A stretch of 64,000 nucleotides of DNA, taken from contig NZ_MLCE01000029.1 in NCBI RefSeq assembly GCF_002300165.1, positions 137,170-201,169 of the forward strand, read 5' to 3'. Positions within the stretch are counted from its first letter, which is position 1; each line of letters begins with the position of its first letter. The notes below the pieces were generated by a model. It saw only the letters and a program-made list of their open reading frames with translations, was not told where the DNA came from and searched no databases. Made by a program: the position numbers and the translations under genes. The stretch is from Streptomyces sp. Tue6028 (GTDB taxonomy: Bacteria; Actinomycetota; Actinomycetes; Streptomycetales; Streptomycetaceae). Below are positions 47,646-56,050 of this stretch, in pieces.

Positions 47646-48269
47646 ATGGTTAGTTCGCGTTGGACGGCCGCCCCCGCTCAGGCGGCCTCTCCGCGTCGGC
47701 GTGGTGCCGTACTCGAACGCGCGATCCTGGAGGCCGCGCTGGAGCAGCTCGGCACGGTCGGCTGGAACGGGCTCACGATGGAGGGCGTCGCGGCGCGCGC
47801 CCAGACCGGCAAGGCCGCGGTCTACCGTCGCTGGCCGTCCAAGGAGGATCTCGTCGCCGACGCGCTCCAGGCCGGGCTGCCGAACCAGACCGAGGCACCC
47901 GACCTCGGGAGTGTCCGGGAGGACCTGCTGGAGCTGTGCCGGCGGGTGCGTGACGCCATGTTCTCGCAGCCCGGATTCGCGCTGCGATCGGTCCTTTACG
48001 AATGCGACGCGGCGCAGGCCGAACGCTTCCACCGGGTGATCATCGGCGGGGTCGTCGAGCCGACCATGCATCTGCTGCGAGAGGTCATCGACCGCGGAAT
48101 CGAGCGGGGAGAGGTGCGTCCCGACGCAGCCAACTCCTACGTCTTCGATGCCATCCCCGCGATGATGATGTACCGCTCCAAGGTGTGCGCGAGCGAATGG
48201 AGCGACGAGGACCTGTCGGAGATGATCGACCAGCTGATGGTCCCGCTGCTGGGCGGCCGGGCCGTCTGA
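47646..48269 (+). CDS. TetR-family repressor of the MFS exporter
   Basis: The protein has 207 residues. The N-terminal HTH fits the family: LERAILEAALEQLGTVGWNGLTMEGVAARAQ, then TGKAAVYRRWPSKEDLVADAL as recognition and following helices. The C-terminal ligand domain is helical (TetR_C type with RIGHLY variable residues) and contains one cysteine-rich patch (VLYECDAAQ, KVCASEW). The ATG at 47646 follows GGAGA by seven bases. It is divergent from the MFS gene and the intergenic region holds two matching operators, so autoregulation and control of the exporter are well supported by layout. The inducer is unknown. Confidence 0.92.
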   Translation: MVSSRWTAAPAQAASPRRRGAVLERAILEAALEQLGTVGWNGLTMEGVAARAQTGKAAVYRRWPSKEDLVADALQAGLPNQTEAPDLGSVREDLLELCRRVRDAMFSQPGFALRSVLYECDAAQAERFHRVIIGGVVEPTMHLLREVIDRGIERGEVRPDAANSYVFDAIPAMMMYRSKVCASEWSDEDLSEMIDQLMVPLLGGRAV

Positions 48270-48420
48270 ACCGCCCCTCGGCGGCGGCCGGGGAGGCTTC
48301 CGTCCGACGCTCCCGGGGAGGCCCGCTCGGACGGCTGGGCGACCGTCGTGGCGACCCCCGCGTCGCTCGGACAAACCTGGGTGTCGCGAGGGGCTCCGGG
48401 CGGCGTAGGCTGAGGGCGCC

Positions 48421-49122
48421 ATGCCGTACGAACCACCCACTCACACCGTCGAGCGCTCCCTCCGCGCAACGACCGGAGCGAAGATCATTGCCGGTGTCGA
48501 CGAGGTGGGACGCGGTGCCTGGGCCGGCCCCGTCACCGTCTGCGCCGCCGTCACCGGACTGCGCCGGCCGCCCGAGGGCCTCACCGACTCCAAGCTCCTG
48601 ACCGTCAAGCGGCGGACCGCGCTCGCGGCGGAACTGGAGAAGTGGGTGACGTCGTACGCCCTCGGGCACTCCTCCCCGGAGGAGATCGACGACCTCGGCA
48701 TGACGGCCGCGCTGCGCCTTGCCGCCGTGCGCGCCCTGGAAGCCCTGCCGGTCCGTCCCGACGCGATCATCCTCGACGGGAAGCACGACTATCTGGGTAC
48801 TCCCTGGCGGGTCCGTACGGTGATCAAGGGCGACCGGTCGTGCGTCGCCGTCGCGGCCGCTTCGGTGATCGCCAAGGTTCAGCGCGACAAAATGATGGCC
48901 GAACTGGGTATCGACCATGCAGACTTCGGTTTTGCGGCCAACGCCGGGTACCCGTCGCCGGTCCACAAGGCCGCGCTGGAGGAGCGGGGGCCCACCCCGT
49001 ACCACCGGTTGTCATGGGCGTATCTTGATGCGCTGCCCCAGTGGCGGCATCTCAAGAAGGTCCGCAGCTGGGCGGACGGAAGCGTTCCGGAGATCGAGGG
49101 CCAGCTCGGCTTCGATTTCTGA
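48421..49122 (+). CDS. rnhB: Ribonuclease HII
   Basis: RNase HII cuts the RNA strand of RNA-DNA hybrids and removes single misincorporated ribonucleotides. It has 233 residues. The metal ligands Asp27 and Glu28 are in VDEVGRGAWAGP, and Asp119 is in IILDGKHDYL. The later motif KGDRSCVAVAAASVIAKVQRD is complete, and the protein ends with LGFDF. The first 20 residues are an extra N-terminal segment. The ATG at 48421 is nine bases after TAGGCT; GAGGG in between could serve as a ribosome-binding site. The next gene follows after 68 bp. Confidence 0.95.
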   Translation: MPYEPPTHTVERSLRATTGAKIIAGVDEVGRGAWAGPVTVCAAVTGLRRPPEGLTDSKLLTVKRRTALAAELEKWVTSYALGHSSPEEIDDLGMTAALRLAAVRALEALPVRPDAIILDGKHDYLGTPWRVRTVIKGDRSCVAVAAASVIAKVQRDKMMAELGIDHADFGFAANAGYPSPVHKAALEERGPTPYHRLSWAYLDALPQWRHLKKVRSWADGSVPEIEGQLGFDF

Positions 49123-49190
49123 CGATTCCGCCCGCACTCATGTGCCACCCGCCGACGCGAGTCGCACCGGCGTTTGATAGATATCAGCTC

Positions 49191-49817
49191 ATGCCTCTCA
49201 TTCCCGAGGAGCCTCAGATTCACGAGAGTGCCCAGGGTCCCCGCGTCACTCCGGCCACCGGCCGCAGCGCGCAGACCCCCCGCCCCGTACCCGGCCCCCG
49301 TCCCGCGGCACCGCCGCGTCCCGGCCGTCCGGGTCCTGTCCGGCCGATGCCGGCGCAACGCACGCCGCGCGAGTCGGCCGTGCCCACGCCGGGACCGTCC
49401 GCCCCGAAGACCGCAGCCGCTGCGGTCGCCCCGCAGATCCAGCTGATCCCGGCCTCGGCCGAGGGTGCGCTGGACGCCGCCGAAGAGGCCGTCGACCTGC
49501 TGCTGGAGTCGGGCCGCGCTCCGGGTGAGGTGCTGGTGATCACCACCGGCGACCCGCACCCGTGGGCCGCGCACGAGCTCTCCTTCGGCGAGGCCGCGTA
49601 CTGGACGCAGCACGACGCGGGCGACGACGTCTTCTACGCCGACGCCTCCGTCGTGGGCCGGGCCGCGTCCCGTCCCGTGGTCGTGGTCGCGGTCAACGGC
49701 GGTCCCGACACCGCTGCCGCCACCGCGCTGCCCCTGGCCCACGGCCGGGCCGGTGCCCTGCTGATCGTCTGCGGCGACCCGCAGCAGATCAACTCGGTGC
49801 TGGGCGCGGGCGTCTGA
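49191..49817 (+). CDS. Unknown protein, possible helicase C-terminal-like domain
   Basis: The protein has 208 residues. The first 90 are Pro/Arg/Ala-rich and disordered. The folded part (about 85-208) reads AEGALDAAEEAVDLLLESGRAP, GEVLVITTGDPHPWAAHE, then VVVVAVNGGPDTAAATALPLAHGRAGALLIVCGDPQQINSVL in sections. The order recalls domain 2 of UvrD-type helicases, where a GvPPgdIaVL strand is followed by a YVALTRAr...LvvvGdp segment, but the helicase motifs themselves are absent. So it is either a degenerate fragment or an unrelated fold. The ATG at 49191 has no clear ribosome-binding site. It follows rnhB closely and keeps that place in other Streptomyces, as far as I recall. Confidence 0.65.
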   Translation: MPLIPEEPQIHESAQGPRVTPATGRSAQTPRPVPGPRPAAPPRPGRPGPVRPMPAQRTPRESAVPTPGPSAPKTAAAAVAPQIQLIPASAEGALDAAEEAVDLLLESGRAPGEVLVITTGDPHPWAAHELSFGEAAYWTQHDAGDDVFYADASVVGRAASRPVVVVAVNGGPDTAAATALPLAHGRAGALLIVCGDPQQINSVLGAGV

Positions 49818-49862
49818 CCGACTTCCGGACACGGTCCGGGAATCGTTCGGAGGGACGCTGAG

Positions 49863-49882
49863 GGTGCCGCCGCGGCGGCACC
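49863..49882 (+). terminator. Possible hairpin after the 49191 gene
   Basis: GGTGCCGCCGCGGCGGCACC is a perfect 20-bp palindrome 45 bases after the stop; a hairpin of eight pairs with a four-base loop can form. There is no T-run. Confidence 0.5.
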
Positions 49883-50354
49883 TGTACGGCAGCCCTGGTC
49901 GCGGTGAGACCTGTACGGCGGTCATTTCGGCGTACCCGCGCGCGCGTGGCGGGCTGTGCCGCGCGCCGCACCCTGGGTGCGCTGTCGTGGCCGGCCGGTG
50001 TCTGGCAGACGGCTCGCCGTGTGCCGCCGCGAACGGAGTGCGTCCTCGGCGTACGTCTTCGTTCTTCGGTGTGCGCCTGCTCTGGCCTCTGGAGCACCGC
50101 ACATCCCTGAGGGCGGCTCGGTCGTCCCGCGGCGTCCGCGACTGATCCTGGTGTCTCCTGGTGGAGGTGGCGCCCTCGGACGGATGGTCGTGCACCTGCA
50201 CCTGGGCTGACCGCGGTGTGGTCATGAGCCTCGGCCGACGGATCGGCCGAACCCCTCCCGCACTCGACGGGCGAGAGGTGGCCACCGTCGTGCCTGTCGA
50301 CGACTGCGGCCACTCCTTTGCCTACCGGTGCTCCGGGCTCCCCCGCCCGAAGCG
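49883..50354. other. Intergenic region, no gene seen
   Basis: About 470 bp between convergent genes. Open frames exist on both strands but have poor composition and no ribosome-binding site. The motif CCTGTACGGC occurs twice near the left end (49881 and 49910). No strong hairpin other than those listed. Confidence 0.4.
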
Positions 50355-50372
50355 GGCGCCCACAGGGGCGCC
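50355..50372 (-). terminator. Short hairpin after the RadC-like gene
   Basis: Seven-bp arms GGCGCCC and GGGCGCC with a four-base loop lie just past the minus-strand stop at 50378. Confidence 0.45.
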
Positions 50373-50377
50373 GTGGC

Positions 50378-51001
50378 TCAGCGGGCGGCTGCCCTGCGAA
50401 GGACCTCCGACGCGGCGCCTCCGGTGCGCGGCAGCGGTGGCACCTCGGACAGCGCGAAGGGCTCCGGCGGCGAGTCCGCGTTGGGGCGGCGTCCGCCACG
50501 GCCCTCGCCGAGCACCTGCCACCCGTCGCGGGTCAGGGTGATGTACGCCCCGCAGCGCAGCCCGTGGAGCGTGCAGGCGTCCCGCAGCCCCCACATCCAG
50601 GCCCCGTCCTCCTCCGTCCAACGCGCGTCGCCGTCACGGCAGTACATCAGTACGGCCGTGCGTACCGGCGTGCGGCGGCGCAGGTCGTGCGGGATGACCC
50701 GGCGCAGCTGCGACAGCAGCGCGTTGCGGAACATCCAGCCGTCGGCCGGAGCCGGGCGCCGGATGAACGAGGCACTCGCGCTCAGCCGCTCTTCCGGATC
50801 CAGGACGGCCACGATCGCGGTCGAAGGCCTGGGCCGGTGCCTGGCGTGCAGCCCGCTGACGACCTCCCGGGGATTGCGCAGCAGCGGAATCCCCGCGGAG
50901 GCCCACTCGGCGGGTTCGAGCATCCGGGCCAGTGGGTTGGTGGACGGGTCGGCAGACGTCGACATGGACGCCGCCGAGGACGGAGCGAATCCGAAGGTCA
51001 C
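50378..51001 (-). CDS. RadC/JAB-like protein without the metal-binding histidines
   Basis: The 207-residue protein can be lined up by eye with the RadC JAB domain: AIVAVLDPEERLSASASF for the LLDxxxRL strand, FRNALLSQLRRVIP for the next helix, then RTAVLMYCRDGDARWTEED where RadC has the VHNHPSGDPxPSxED metal site, and LHGLRCGAYITLTRDGWQVL for the final GIxLLDHxIIGDGxxxSL strand. The His residues of the metal site are replaced, so peptidase-type activity is unlikely. The GTG at 51001 follows GGGAGG with three bases between; an ATG at 50965 has no site. The upstream 220 bp are unusually AT-rich. recQ lies upstream on the same strand. Confidence 0.6.
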   Translation of the reverse strand: MTFGFAPSSAASMSTSADPSTNPLARMLEPAEWASAGIPLLRNPREVVSGLHARHRPRPSTAIVAVLDPEERLSASASFIRRPAPADGWMFRNALLSQLRRVIPHDLRRRTPVRTAVLMYCRDGDARWTEEDGAWMWGLRDACTLHGLRCGAYITLTRDGWQVLGEGRGGRRPNADSPPEPFALSEVPPLPRTGGAASEVLRRAAAR

Positions 51002-51224
51002 GGTCCTCCCTTCGGCTACGCGCCCACACAGCGGGCGGGGTCGGACTTGGGGGAGCGCACGCCGCAGCAGAGCCCTACCGGACCACGGGCGAGCCGTGCG
51101 GGGAGCGGACTTCAATTCTTCCTGTCGAACTTGGTTGCGGCAACGAGCAATTGGGACGGCAGACCGTTTTCGGGCTATGTGTGACCTATATCCTTGCCCA
51201 CGGTTTCGGGCGGCGATGCGCGCG

Positions 51225-53429
51225 TCACGCCTGAACGGCCAGGACCAGGGGCAACACCCCCTGGGCTCCCGCTCTGCGGAGCATGCGCGCGACCACGGCG
51301 AGTGTCCACCCGGTCTCCGTCGCGTCATCCACGAGCAGGACGGGGCCATGCGCCTCCTTCAAGGCCGCCGCCAACTCGGGCGCTACGGTCAGCGCTCCGT
51401 CGAGCGCCTTGAGCCGCTGCGCACTGTTGCTCCGCGAGATCTGCTGCGCCTCGCCGATGTACTCCACGGAACCCAGCAGCGGCAACCTGCCGATCTCCGC
51501 GATCCGAGCCCCCAAGGACCCGATCAGCTGAGGCCGTCGCCGCGAGGCCACGGTCACGACGCCGACCGGACGGGGCTGTGCGTCGGGCTGCCCCGAAGCC
51601 CAGCCGCCGGGCCCCTTCGCCCAGTCCGCCAACACGCCGACGACGGCCTTGGCGACATCGTCCGGAACAGGGCCGTCAGGGGCCTGGGGCGCGAGCATGG
51701 GGCGCAGCCGGTTGCCCCAGCCGATGTCCGAGAGCCGTCCCAAGGCGCGACCGGGCGCGGCCTGTTCGCCGGCGGGGATACGGCCCTTCAGGTCGACGCC
51801 GACCGCGGGCAGGCCCGTGGGCCACATCTTCCGGGGCTCGACCTCCACACCCGCGCGGCCGAGCTCTCCGTTGGCCGCGTCGAGTGCCGCGGGTGACACG
51901 GCGGCCTCGAACCGTGCGCCTGCGCAGTTGTCGCAGCGCCCGCACGGCGCCGCACCCTCGTCGTCCAGCTGACGTCGCAGGAACTCCATCCGGCAACCGG
52001 TCGTCGTGACGTAGTCCCGCATCGCCTGCTGCTCGGCCGCTCGCTGCTTGGCGACCCAGGCGTAGCGCTCGGTGTCGTACGTCCATGGGCTGCCGGTGGA
52101 GATCCAGCCGCCCTGGACCCTGCGTACGGCTCCGTCCACGTCGAGCACCTTGAGCATGGTCTCCAAGCGGGACCTGCGCAGCTCCACGAGCGGTTCCAAG
52201 GCGGGCAGCGAGAGCGGGCGGTCGGCCCGTGACAGCACGTCCAGCGTGCGACGCACCTGCTCCTCGGGCGGGAAGGCGATCGACGCGAAGTACTCCCAGA
52301 TCGCCTGGTCCTCCTTGCCGGGCAGGAGCAGCACTTCGGCGTGCTTCACACCGCGGCCGGCGCGCCCCACCTGCTGGTAGTAGGCGATGGGGGAGGAGGG
52401 CGACCCCAGGTGCACCACGAAACCCAGGTCGGGTTTGTCGAACCCCATCCCCAGCGCCGACGTGGCGACCAGGGCCTTGACCCGGTTGGCGAGGAGGTCC
52501 TCCTCAGCCTGCTGGCGGTCCGCGTTCTCCGTCTTGCCGGTGTACGACGCCACCGTGTGACCGCTCTGGCGCAGGAACGCGGTGACCTCCTCGGCGGCGG
52601 CGACGGTGAGCGTGTAGATGATGCCGGAGCCGGGCAGGTCCTGCAGGTGCTCGGCGAGCCAGGCCATCCGGTGGGCCGCGTCGGGCAGCCGCAGGACACC
52701 GAGGCTCAGGCTCTCCCGGTCCAGGGGCCCGCGCAGCACGAGTGCGTCGGTGCTGGCTCCGGTGCCCAGCTGCTCGGCCACGTCGGCCGTCACGCGCGCG
52801 TTGGCCGTCGCCGTCGTGGCCAGGACGGGCACGCCGGGCGGGAGGTCGGCGAGCATGGTGCGCAGGCGGCGGTAGTCCGGCCGGAAGTCGTGACCCCAGT
52901 CGGAGATGCAGTGCGCCTCGTCGACCACGAGCAGACCGGTCGCGGCGGCCAGCTTGGGCAGGACCTGGTCGCGGAAGTCCGGGTTGTTCAGCCGCTCGGG
53001 GCTGACCAGGAGGACGTCGACCTCGCTCGCGGCGACCTCGGCCTGGATCGTCTCCCACTCCTCCGTGTTGGAGGAGTTGATCGTCCTCGCGTGGATTCCG
53101 GCGCGGGCCGCCGCCTCCACCTGGTTGCGCATGAGGGCGAGGAGCGGCGAGACGATCACCGTGGGGCCCGCGCCCCTTTCACGCAGCAGCGCGGTCGCGA
53201 CGAAGTAGACCGCGGACTTGCCCCAGCCGGTGCGCTGGACCACCAGCGCTCTGCGCTTGTCGGCCACCAGCGCCTCGATGGCACGCCACTGGTCCTCGCG
53301 CAGCCGGGCCTCGCCCGGGCGGGCACCGACGAGTCGGGCCAGTACGGCGTCGGCCGCCGTGCGCAGGGTCTCGTCGTCCTTGGCAGGCGCGGGGTCGGGG
53401 GCTGTGGGTCGCGGGTCTTCGTTGGTCAT
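51225..53429 (-). CDS. RecQ-family helicase with C-terminal phosphoribosyltransferase-like domain
   Basis: The protein has 734 residues. The helicase core has QRTGWGKSAVYF (Walker A, Lys71), SPLLALMRNQV, DEAH at 170-173 followed by CISDWGHDFRPDYR, TATAN, ALGMGFDKPDLGFVVH and QQVGRAGRG. A RecQ zinc-binding region follows (GCRMEFLRRQ ... PCGRCDNC). The last 130 residues differ from classical RecQ: VVTVASRRRPQLIGSL and, at 697-708, VLLVDDATETGW, the PRPP-binding signature of type I phosphoribosyltransferases. The fused domain may bind nucleotides or sense PRPP; that is inference. The ATG at 53429 is the best in-frame start. A pair of DnaA boxes lies in the divergent promoter region. Confidence 0.85.
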   Translation of the reverse strand: MTNEDPRPTAPDPAPAKDDETLRTAADAVLARLVGARPGEARLREDQWRAIEALVADKRRALVVQRTGWGKSAVYFVATALLRERGAGPTVIVSPLLALMRNQVEAAARAGIHARTINSSNTEEWETIQAEVAASEVDVLLVSPERLNNPDFRDQVLPKLAAATGLLVVDEAHCISDWGHDFRPDYRRLRTMLADLPPGVPVLATTATANARVTADVAEQLGTGASTDALVLRGPLDRESLSLGVLRLPDAAHRMAWLAEHLQDLPGSGIIYTLTVAAAEEVTAFLRQSGHTVASYTGKTENADRQQAEEDLLANRVKALVATSALGMGFDKPDLGFVVHLGSPSSPIAYYQQVGRAGRGVKHAEVLLLPGKEDQAIWEYFASIAFPPEEQVRRTLDVLSRADRPLSLPALEPLVELRRSRLETMLKVLDVDGAVRRVQGGWISTGSPWTYDTERYAWVAKQRAAEQQAMRDYVTTTGCRMEFLRRQLDDEGAAPCGRCDNCAGARFEAAVSPAALDAANGELGRAGVEVEPRKMWPTGLPAVGVDLKGRIPAGEQAAPGRALGRLSDIGWGNRLRPMLAPQAPDGPVPDDVAKAVVGVLADWAKGPGGWASGQPDAQPRPVGVVTVASRRRPQLIGSLGARIAEIGRLPLLGSVEYIGEAQQISRSNSAQRLKALDGALTVAPELAAALKEAHGPVLLVDDATETGWTLAVVARMLRRAGAQGVLPLVLAVQA

Positions 53430-53480
53430 GGCCCCATGCAACCCGATGGGTCGGACATCGCGCGAACGAGCCGGACGAGC

Positions 53481-53489
53481 TGTGGACAA
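53481..53489 (-). promoter_or_regulatory. DnaA box 1
   Basis: TGTGGACAA is the exact complement of TTGTCCACA, the preferred DnaA box of Streptomyces. It lies 52 bp upstream of the recQ start. Confidence 0.7.
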
Positions 53490-53513
53490 CTTCTGTCGTG
53501 GCCATGCTCATGG

Positions 53514-53522
53514 TTATCCACA
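53514..53522 (+). promoter_or_regulatory. DnaA box 2
   Basis: TTATCCACA is the classical DnaA box. It faces box 1 with 24 bp between and lies 41 bp upstream of the DUF4192 gene start. Confidence 0.7.
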
Positions 53523-53562
53523 GACTCAAGCGGAATTTCGGCATCCGCGGGATGGTCACGGC

Positions 53563-55548
53563 ATGACGAATCACGACGAAGCGACCGGCAGGTCCGGCGA
53601 CGAGGACATCAGCGGGCTCGGCGGCGCATGCCGTGGACAGGCCGAGTACACCGTGCCCGCGGGACGCGAAGCGCGCACGGGTGCCGCGGCGGGGGCCGAG
53701 CCCGTGGTGCGGGTGGGGTGTGACGGAGGCGACGGTCGAGCGGGAGGCGACGACGCCGAGCGGGGCCCGGACGGAGAAGGGAGCCGCGGCCAGGTGACCG
53801 ATCGGTGCGGGAGCCCGGGCGGCGCTGCGATTGACGCGGGCGGTGCCGCGCTTGAGAAGGACGCGGGAGTCGGAGGGCCCGCCGCTCGATGGTCGGGCGG
53901 TGCCGTGTCGGATCGACTCGACAGCGAGAGCGATAGCAAGGCCGAGGGCGAGGGCGAAGGCGAGGGCGAGGGCGAGGGCGAAGGCGAAGGTTTGAAGCAG
54001 GCGGGATCAGGTCGGTTCGTGGGGCTTGGCGCTTCCGAACACTTCGGCGGTCACGGAGTCTCCGCAGCCGTCCACGGGTCCGGTCCTGGCGGCGGGGAGC
54101 ACCAGGTCACGCTGCGCACCCCCGCGGAGCTGGCCGACGCCCTGCCCTATCTGCTCGGTTACCGTCCCGAGGACAGCATCGTCCTGGTCGCTCTGCACGA
54201 CCGGGACCGGCGAGGGCGCTTCGGTGGGCGCGCCCGGCTCGGCATCCCCCGCCACGCGGAGGACTGGCCGTCCGCCGCCGAGCAACTGGCACAGGGGTTG
54301 GTGAAGGGCAGCGAGCGCAGGGGCGCCCGGCCCGAGAGCATGGTTCTCTTCCTCTGCCGTGAACCGGAGAGCGGGGAGTCCGGGCAAGAGGTCGTGGAGC
54401 GTCTGCGCCCGCTCGCGCAACTGCTGCGGACGGCGTGCGGTCGCCTGGACGTCCCCGTGGTCGAGGGCCTGTGCATCTCCGACGGCCGATTCTGGTCCTA
54501 CGTGTGCCCGGGGCAGGGGTGTTGTCCGCCTGAGGGGCACACGATGGGGCTGCCCGGGACGTCCGTCCTTGCCGCCGCCGCGACCTACGCGGGACTCCAA
54601 GTCCGCGGATCCCTGAAGGAACTGACCGAGCGACTCCTCCCATGGGAGACATCGGCCGCCCGGGAGCAGGAAGCCGCGCTCGACGCCGCGAGCATGGCGC
54701 TCGTCCCGAGGATTCTGGACGAGGAAGGCCGAGCGGCGGTGGCCGAGCAGTCCCTGGAACTGGCGGGGCGGATCATGAAGCGCCTCACCGACACCCCACC
54801 GGTGTCGGGGACACGCCCCGCGGACCTGCGTGACGACTCGCTCCTGGAGCACGAGGAGGCCGCGACGCTGATCCTCGGTCTCCAGGACCGCACCACTCGC
54901 GACCGTGCCGCCCAGTGGATGGAGGGCGACGAGGCCGGCCCGGCGCTGCGTCTGTGGCGGGCGCTGGCCCGCCGCTGCGTCGGCCCCTACCGTGAGCACG
55001 CGGCGGCACCCCTCACGCTCGCGGGCTGGGTCGCCTGGTCCACGGGCGACGAACTGGAGGCCCGCGAAGCCCTGGCCATGGCTCTTGGCGCCGACCCCGA
55101 CTACCTCTTCGCACGCCTCCTGCACCAGGCGTGCAACGAGGGACTGGACCCCGAGTCCGTCCGGCGGTGCCTGCGTGCGGAGCGCACGGGGCGTGCCTCC
55201 GAAGGGCGTGCCTCCGAAAGCGGGGAGGGGGAGGAGCCCACCGGATGCGCGGCATACGCACCGGCCCCGGCCGCATCCGGCGTGGTGGTGCGCGCCGCAG
55301 AGGCGCCGGAAGCGAAATCCCGTGCGCTCGCCCCCACCACTCGACGCCGACACCGGTCACGCTCGGCCGCCGGCGGTGTGGCTCGTTCGGGTCACCGCAA
55401 AGCACAGGCGGCGAACGCCCGCCGTCGTCGGCCCACGGACGGGACCTCGCCCAGCGGGGAGGGACCGGGACGCGGGGAGGCCGAGGCTCCCGGTCGCCCA
55501 CGCGCGCACCGCGAGAGCGGTCGTCGTGGGGCGGGCGAGGACGACTGA
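53563..55548 (+). CDS. DUF4192-domain protein
   Basis: The 661-residue protein starts with about 180 disordered residues, including a run of eight Glu-Gly pairs encoded by hexamers. The conserved DUF4192 domain begins near residue 183 (TLRTPAELADALPYLLGYRP, EDSIVLVALHD) and continues with VEGLCISDGRFWSYVCPGQGCCPPEG. A tetratricopeptide-like helical part follows (AGWVAWSTGDELEAREALAMAL), and the last 100 residues are basic and Pro/Arg-rich. The biochemical role is unknown. The ATG at 53563 has no ribosome-binding site but is the first suitable start. It is divergent from recQ and shares the DnaA-box region with it. Confidence 0.8.
   Translation: MTNHDEATGRSGDEDISGLGGACRGQAEYTVPAGREARTGAAAGAEPVVRVGCDGGDGRAGGDDAERGPDGEGSRGQVTDRCGSPGGAAIDAGGAALEKDAGVGGPAARWSGGAVSDRLDSESDSKAEGEGEGEGEGEGEGEGLKQAGSGRFVGLGASEHFGGHGVSAAVHGSGPGGGEHQVTLRTPAELADALPYLLGYRPEDSIVLVALHDRDRRGRFGGRARLGIPRHAEDWPSAAEQLAQGLVKGSERRGARPESMVLFLCREPESGESGQEVVERLRPLAQLLRTACGRLDVPVVEGLCISDGRFWSYVCPGQGCCPPEGHTMGLPGTSVLAAAATYAGLQVRGSLKELTERLLPWETSAAREQEAALDAASMALVPRILDEEGRAAVAEQSLELAGRIMKRLTDTPPVSGTRPADLRDDSLLEHEEAATLILGLQDRTTRDRAAQWMEGDEAGPALRLWRALARRCVGPYREHAAAPLTLAGWVAWSTGDELEAREALAMALGADPDYLFARLLHQACNEGLDPESVRRCLRAERTGRASEGRASESGEGEEPTGCAAYAPAPAASGVVVRAAEAPEAKSRALAPTTRRRHRSRSAAGGVARSGHRKAQAANARRRRPTDGTSPSGEGPGRGEAEAPGRPRAHRESGRRGAGEDD
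53944..53991 (+). repeat. Eight GAGGGC/GAAGGC hexamers in the DUF4192 gene
   Basis: Eight in-frame hexamers encode an (Glu-Gly)8 linker in the disordered N-terminal part. Copy-number changes would leave the frame intact. Confidence 0.95.
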
Positions 55549-56050
55549 ACCAGGCACGGGCGGCCCTTGTGGACAGCTGAGCAGCGGGTGCGGGTGCGGG
55601 TGCGGTGCGGGGTCGAGTGCGCGGGCCGGGGCCAGGTGCGCGCCGGGGACGAGAGTGCCGGGACGGTGGTCGCCGATTGGGACGCGTCGCCCGGGGTGCG
55701 GCGCCTGGGTCGGACCGGCGGGCAGGCCGCACGAGCTGCCCGTCGGCGCCCCACTATTCGGTCGGTCTCGAGTGCACCGCTATTCGGTTGGCCCGGTCCG
55801 CAGGGCACACCGCCTTTCGGTTGGCCCGGTCCGTAGGGCACACCGCCTTTCGGTTGGCCCGGTCCGTAGGGCACACCGCCATTCGGTCGGCTTCCCCGGC
55901 CGAAGGCGTGACCTGGGGCGGGGGCGTTCCGTTCACCTGAGTGGCGGAAGCCGTGGCCGGGCCCCGCCGCCCCTGTGCCCCCGATCCCCACGGAGTCCCC
56001 CACCCGGCGCCGAGCGCGCTCAAGGCGCACCGAGCGCGGAGGAACTGTCC
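55549..56050 (+). other. Intergenic region before the debranching-type gene
   Basis: No gene with supportable features is seen. The left part has GGTGCG-type short repeats (about 55586-55612); the middle has the 33-bp array. The only ribosome-binding site of note is GGAGGA at about 56037, which serves the gene starting at 56051. Confidence 0.5.
55783..55881. repeat. Three tandem 33-bp units with diverged flanking copies
   Basis: Units starting at 55783, 55816 and 55849 share TTCGGTTGGCCCGGTCCG and AGGGCACACCGCC. Diverged part-copies lie on both sides (55757 and 55882). The unit is a multiple of three and several frames are open, but none has a start, ribosome-binding site or known product. 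Confidence 0.9.

Noticed and set aside
49864..50145. Small open frames between 49820 and 50377 as genes
   Set aside because: They have no ribosome-binding site and have Arg/Ser-rich shadow composition; frames are open on both strands.
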